From: Augochlora pura
Lineage: Eukaryota > Arthropoda > Insecta > Hymenoptera > Halictidae
Length of the DNA: 64,000 bases
Assembly (NCBI RefSeq): GCF_028453695.1
Contig: NC_135773.1
Span: 3,968,001 to 4,032,000 of the forward strand
Direction: 5' to 3'
Of this stretch, positions 60,641 to 64,000 are shown piece by piece. A program made the position numbers and the translations under genes. Positions within the stretch are counted from its first letter, which is position 1, and the number at the start of each line of letters is the position of its first letter. A model generated the notes under the pieces. The model was not told the DNA's origin. It searched no databases and saw only the letters and a program-made list of their open reading frames with translations.

Positions 60641-60967
60641 AGTTATGTTGGAATAGTTTTAAAGCCGAATGTAGTATATTAGAAAAAGATGAACGATATG
60701 GCGCTGTTAAAGTACGATAAAACGGGGACGTGAAATGGTAAATCCACTTCTTGGATGGCATTGTAAAGAAGATGCTTCCCTTTATATGGGTATACTGAAA
60801 ATGTCACGTGGAAAAAGGATTTGTTAAATTTAATAGAGCCCTTTGCATTCATAAAATTCGAAGAATAACTCAATCTTATAATATAAAAGAATTTGATATT
60901 AATTTTTAGACAGTATATCGTAATATTTGTGTATACATAGCTGAATGAGTTTGAAATCAAATTTCTT
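60641..60967. other. AT-rich block, no gene seen
   Basis: A/T-rich with a 107-codon minus frame of AT-type composition. Nothing recognised. Confidence 0.55.
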
Positions 60968-61157
60968 CTAACCCTTTGCACGCGAAGCCATTTTAACTTC
61001 AAATCTAAAATAAAATTTCTGGCTCATAATATTTTTATTCTAAGTAACAAAGTGTACTTTTATGCACACGATTATTTCTTAAATCTAAATATTGTTATAA
61101 AAATGATTGTGGGACACGATAGAATAATTTCAGCGGTGCCTCGGAGTCACCGCTTAA
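60968..61157. mobile_element. probable degraded TTAA element (CCCTTTGCAC end)
   Basis: CTAACCCTTTGCACGCGAAG at 60968 matches the end type of MITEs 1-3 with a mutated TTAA. A subterminal-type inverted repeat GCGGTG...CACCGC (61133-61153, loop CCTCGGAGT) is followed directly by TTAA (61154-61157). The outer right CAAAGGG end is missing, so this is at best a damaged copy. Confidence 0.38.
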
Positions 61158-62560
61158 TTTCCTAATTTTTGAAATATCAAATCTATCATCTAATAACGAT
61201 GCTTGCAAGCAGATTCATAAACATTTCAATGCGTTATTGCATGCACTCTAAAAATGTCGCGCGAGATCGAAATAACCTCGATCCCGTTACAACACTGATA
61301 CGAACAGCCAGCAACAATATCTCAATTAAAACAAGCTAATAGTTTCACAGTGAATTTCCAATCGAAATACGCAGACACAAACGCACACAGTGCCAGCGTG
61401 AAAAGGAAAACCGATCGCGTCTGATAAGCAAGCGGAGCTAAATTAACGGCCGCATCGAGGGACCGCGGTGTTTCCGTCGGTATACATTGCGCAATCAAAA
61501 AAGCTGGTCACGCCATCGGGACCCGTCTTTCCGTGGAGGAGTCCATCCACCGATTTCCATCACCGGCCAGCAGCAGCAGCAGCAGCAGCAGCGGCAGCAG
61601 ACAAGCAAACACCGTGGCTCGGTCGAGCGAACCAAAACCTCGGCGTTCCGCCGTACACGCCGGCAAAAAGAAATTTGTAAATTCGATCGCAACGGTTTCA
61701 CGCTCCGACAAAAAAGCAACGAGAAGGCAAAACACGCGCTCGCGGAGACACGGGGAAAAACCACCGCGCACCGCCCCTCCCCTCCTCCCTCCCTCGGAAT
61801 GGAACAAAATCAAACGGAACAAAAAAAAAAAAACCGCCCGGGGAGCGAGGGCAGCGCGGAGAAAAAAGGAGCAAAAATGCTCGTAAACGAAAATTTTTCA
61901 GCTTTTTCCAGTTTACTTTCACGGTGGAGCGACGGGGGGGGGGGGGGCTCGAGGGCGCGGAAAACTGTTGCCGGAAGCCCCGGCTCCGGCTAGCGGGATA
62001 CTATATTCGTTGGTCGCGCGCGCGGGCGCGAGCGCGTTTCCAACTTTTTATTGCCGTTTGGACTCCATTTATTTTATGCGGAATTATACCGCGGTCAGAG
62101 CCACTCGGTGAAAAACCGTCCGACGATAAATAAACGAATTACAATCGTATCAGGCCGGGCACCGACCGGAATAAATTGAATCGTTATCGGCGCGCCGGCC
62201 CACGTGGATTACACTTTTATCGATCGGTCTCGCCCTCTCGCTCTACCGACCCCCCCCCCCCCCCCCCATCATCCCTCCTCCCAGCTCTGTACGCGTCCCG
62301 TGTCATTAGATGATGCCGCTAATGGCGATCGTCGCAATTAACGCCGGCGTGCCCCTACCCCCTGCCGCCGCCGCCGTCGTCGTCGTCGTCGTGCTCCCAG
62401 ACTTATTACGTCGCCAGAGGGATCGCTGACGGTCCGTCGAACGGGAGGGGCCGAAACGCCAAAACGCTCGACGAACATTGTAAACATTAGAAACTTATTA
62501 ACTTTTCGCGGTCCCGTGTCTATTCTCAGCCAACGCGGCTGTTTATTTATGTTTTTTTTT
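61158..62560. other. GC-rich block with many simple repeats
   Basis: Contains (CAG)n at about 61569-61602, an A run near 61820-61833, a G run at about 61936-61947, a C run at about 62250-62267 and (GTC)n at about 62371-62391. The overlapping frames of 70-168 codons run through these and show poly-Gln, poly-Ala or poly-Ser depending on frame, so none is preferred. Confidence 0.6.
61569..61602. repeat. (CAG)n trinucleotide repeat
   Basis: About eight CAG units, one CGG interruption, then CAGCAG. Readable as poly-Gln, poly-Ser or poly-Ala, with no supporting exon. Confidence 0.9.
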
Positions 62561-63180
62561 CATTTTTACGTGACCTTGAAGCGTGTTATTATTTTAAACT
62601 TTAAAGAAGAGCCAGCATGACACTTATGAATTTATATTATAAATTTATATGAATTGAGATTATGAATTTATATGAATTTAGATCATGAATTTATATTGTA
62701 TTATTATATTGGGATTTTCGAGATTACTGATCACGAATCTAACTGCCAAATTAATTTTTAAGACAACTTTTAACCACCTTTAATAAATTATTCTAAATTA
62801 AATAGCAAACTTTGTAATTAAAAATCGATAGTCGTCTGCAGTCATAGAATCGTAAAGCTTGTTCTCAATTTATTAATATTATTAAAAAGAACAGATACGA
62901 TGTACAGAATTATTTAATATATAATTAATAATTCCGTGAAATGTTATCCTCCTTAAAGTCACAGAAATCTCATTTGTGATAACAAAAGCTGTTTCAAGTT
63001 ACAAATATTAAACCCAGCGGTAATGAATTCCATTACAGTTCACATCATTCAAATCAGCAATAGCCTAATTTCAGCTACAAAATCAAATTTAACAACTTTA
63101 ACCCTTTTTCCGGTAAATTTCTATTATATCTGAAAGATTAACTTATACTATATATTCATTTCGAAAAATCAAGCCATGTC
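62561..63180. other. AT-rich block, no gene seen
   Basis: A/T-rich. A short degenerate repeat of ATGAATTTATAT lies at about 62625-62700. Confidence 0.6.
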
Positions 63181-63720
63181 CAACTTCCGTAGTTTCAGGG
63201 CATTCAGCGTCGCGCCGCGCCGCTGCCGGTGAACGCGTGCATGCGTCACTCTCGTCACGTGCACACCGTCTCAGAAACTAAACGCACTAATCATCGTAAG
63301 CAAGGCTTGTCCCTTATAATTAAGATGCAGCTCGCGCGACGCGTCCAGGCCATTGTTCCCAGCGGCTCCTGCGAGCCTCGTAACCATCTTCCCCCGCCGG
63401 CAGCGAAACACGATTACAACCCGCGCCGCGGTCCGCGCTGATTATCAACGAGATAATTGCCGGCAGATAACGGAGCCTGTTTGCTGCTCGCCCGCGCTGA
63501 ATTATCTCCGGCGGTTTTTCCGCGCGATCGTTCGCCGCGGAACTGCCGCGTCGCGACGCCCCAGCGAGGCGCGCTTCCTTCCAAGCGGTTATCCTTCTTT
63601 TCTTCGGATGGAACTTCGAATGGCTGCTCGAGAGATTCGGCTCGACCGATTACGGGAAATGAATTTACGGCGGAATCTCTGGTTCGCGATCTAATTGGCG
63701 GAGAAAAGTGCTAGCTCGAC
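63181..63720. other. GC-rich block, no gene seen
   Basis: CpG-rich with overlapping short plus frames of 70-113 codons and no recognised domain. Confidence 0.55.
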
Positions 63721-64000
63721 CTTTGCGACAACAGCGGGGCACACATGTCCGAGCGATCTTCTATGATTGTCAGGAGGGCGTTGCCTGTCTCATGGAATCT
63801 TGCATTAATCTAATGCGAGTGAGTATACTATTATTTTTGATGGGTAATAATTATAGACTCGTGATAAATAGCGGTTAAAAATGACAATATTTCAGCGTCG
63901 ACGTCAACGAAACTAGAATATAGGATAAACTTGATTTTCGTATATTTATCGAAGGTTAATTTAAGGTCGCCATATTATTGTATATGCTAATTGAATTTTA
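63721..64000. other. AT-rich end of window, no gene seen
   Basis: Mixed then A/T-rich. TATATTTATCGAA at 63941-63953 resembles an end of the foldback family at 11321 and 14957, but the window ends before a partner could be seen. Confidence 0.5.

Noticed and set aside
61487..61993. Poly-Gln protein from the CAG repeat
   Set aside because: The repeat is open in several frames and both strands nearby, and the flanking sequence is simple-repeat rich. No exon evidence.
1..64000. CRISPR arrays, operons, tRNA or rRNA genes, retroviral or LTR elements
   Set aside because: None seen. The tandem arrays lack spacers, no cloverleaf with intact A and B boxes was recognised, and there are no long terminal repeats or polymerase-like frames.

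Overview
This is eukaryotic nuclear DNA with no protein-coding or RNA gene that I can support. The sequence is very rich in CpG. It alternates between GC-rich blocks and AT-rich blocks about every 1.2-2 kb, carries many (GA)n/(CT)n microsatellites and G or C homopolymers, and holds short non-autonomous DNA transposons flanked by TTAA. This pattern fits an insect, most plausibly a hymenopteran (bee, ant or wasp). That assignment is an inference from composition and repeat style, not from a gene. The open frames present are short, mostly lack an ATG start, follow local composition (Arg/Pro/Gly-rich in GC blocks, Phe/Leu/Ile/Tyr-rich in AT repeats), or change frame between the two copies described below. 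The window reads as intergenic or deep intronic DNA.

Layout. 1-15357 is unique left flank: GC/AT mosaic with a 16-bp AT satellite inside a diverged local duplication (7.5-8.1 kb) and two related foldback elements (11.3 and 15.0 kb). 15358-34932 (copy A, 19,575 bp) and 35033-54766 (copy B, 19,734 bp) are near-identical direct copies separated only by a 100-N gap. 54767-64000 is unique right flank, with one clear TTAA element and two or three weaker ones plus several microsatellites.

The dominant structure is the 19.6/19.7-kb duplication. Each copy also has a 100-N gap at the same place, directly after a run of 19 G. The contigs are therefore L (1-30970), M1 (31071-34932), M2 (35033-50765) and R (50866-64000). 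M2 is a second copy of the end of L, and M1 is a second copy of the start of R. This is what is expected if M2+M1 are the alternate haplotype of L+R, placed in line by the scaffolder. No sequence crosses the supposed tandem junction, because the junction is the gap. I favour allelic (false) duplication over a real tandem duplication. On that reading the A/B differences (SNP clusters, a 117-bp indel, repeat-number changes in at least eight arrays) are heterozygous variants.

Within the copies the main contents are a 251-bp TTAA element with near-perfect terminal inverted repeats; a 470-bp TTAA element with a second, 242-bp element inserted inside it; a 220-bp TTAA-type element; a roughly 160-bp long-stem foldback; minisatellites with units of 36, 26, 17 and 30 bp; a degenerate G-rich repeat; and a degenerate repeat family carrying CTACTTGTCTGACC. 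I found no CRISPR, operon, tRNA, rRNA or other system that would count as a new biological machine. The points most worth a second look are the assembly structure, the nested TTAA elements, the foldback elements and the flipped 9-bp block inside the 36-bp array.
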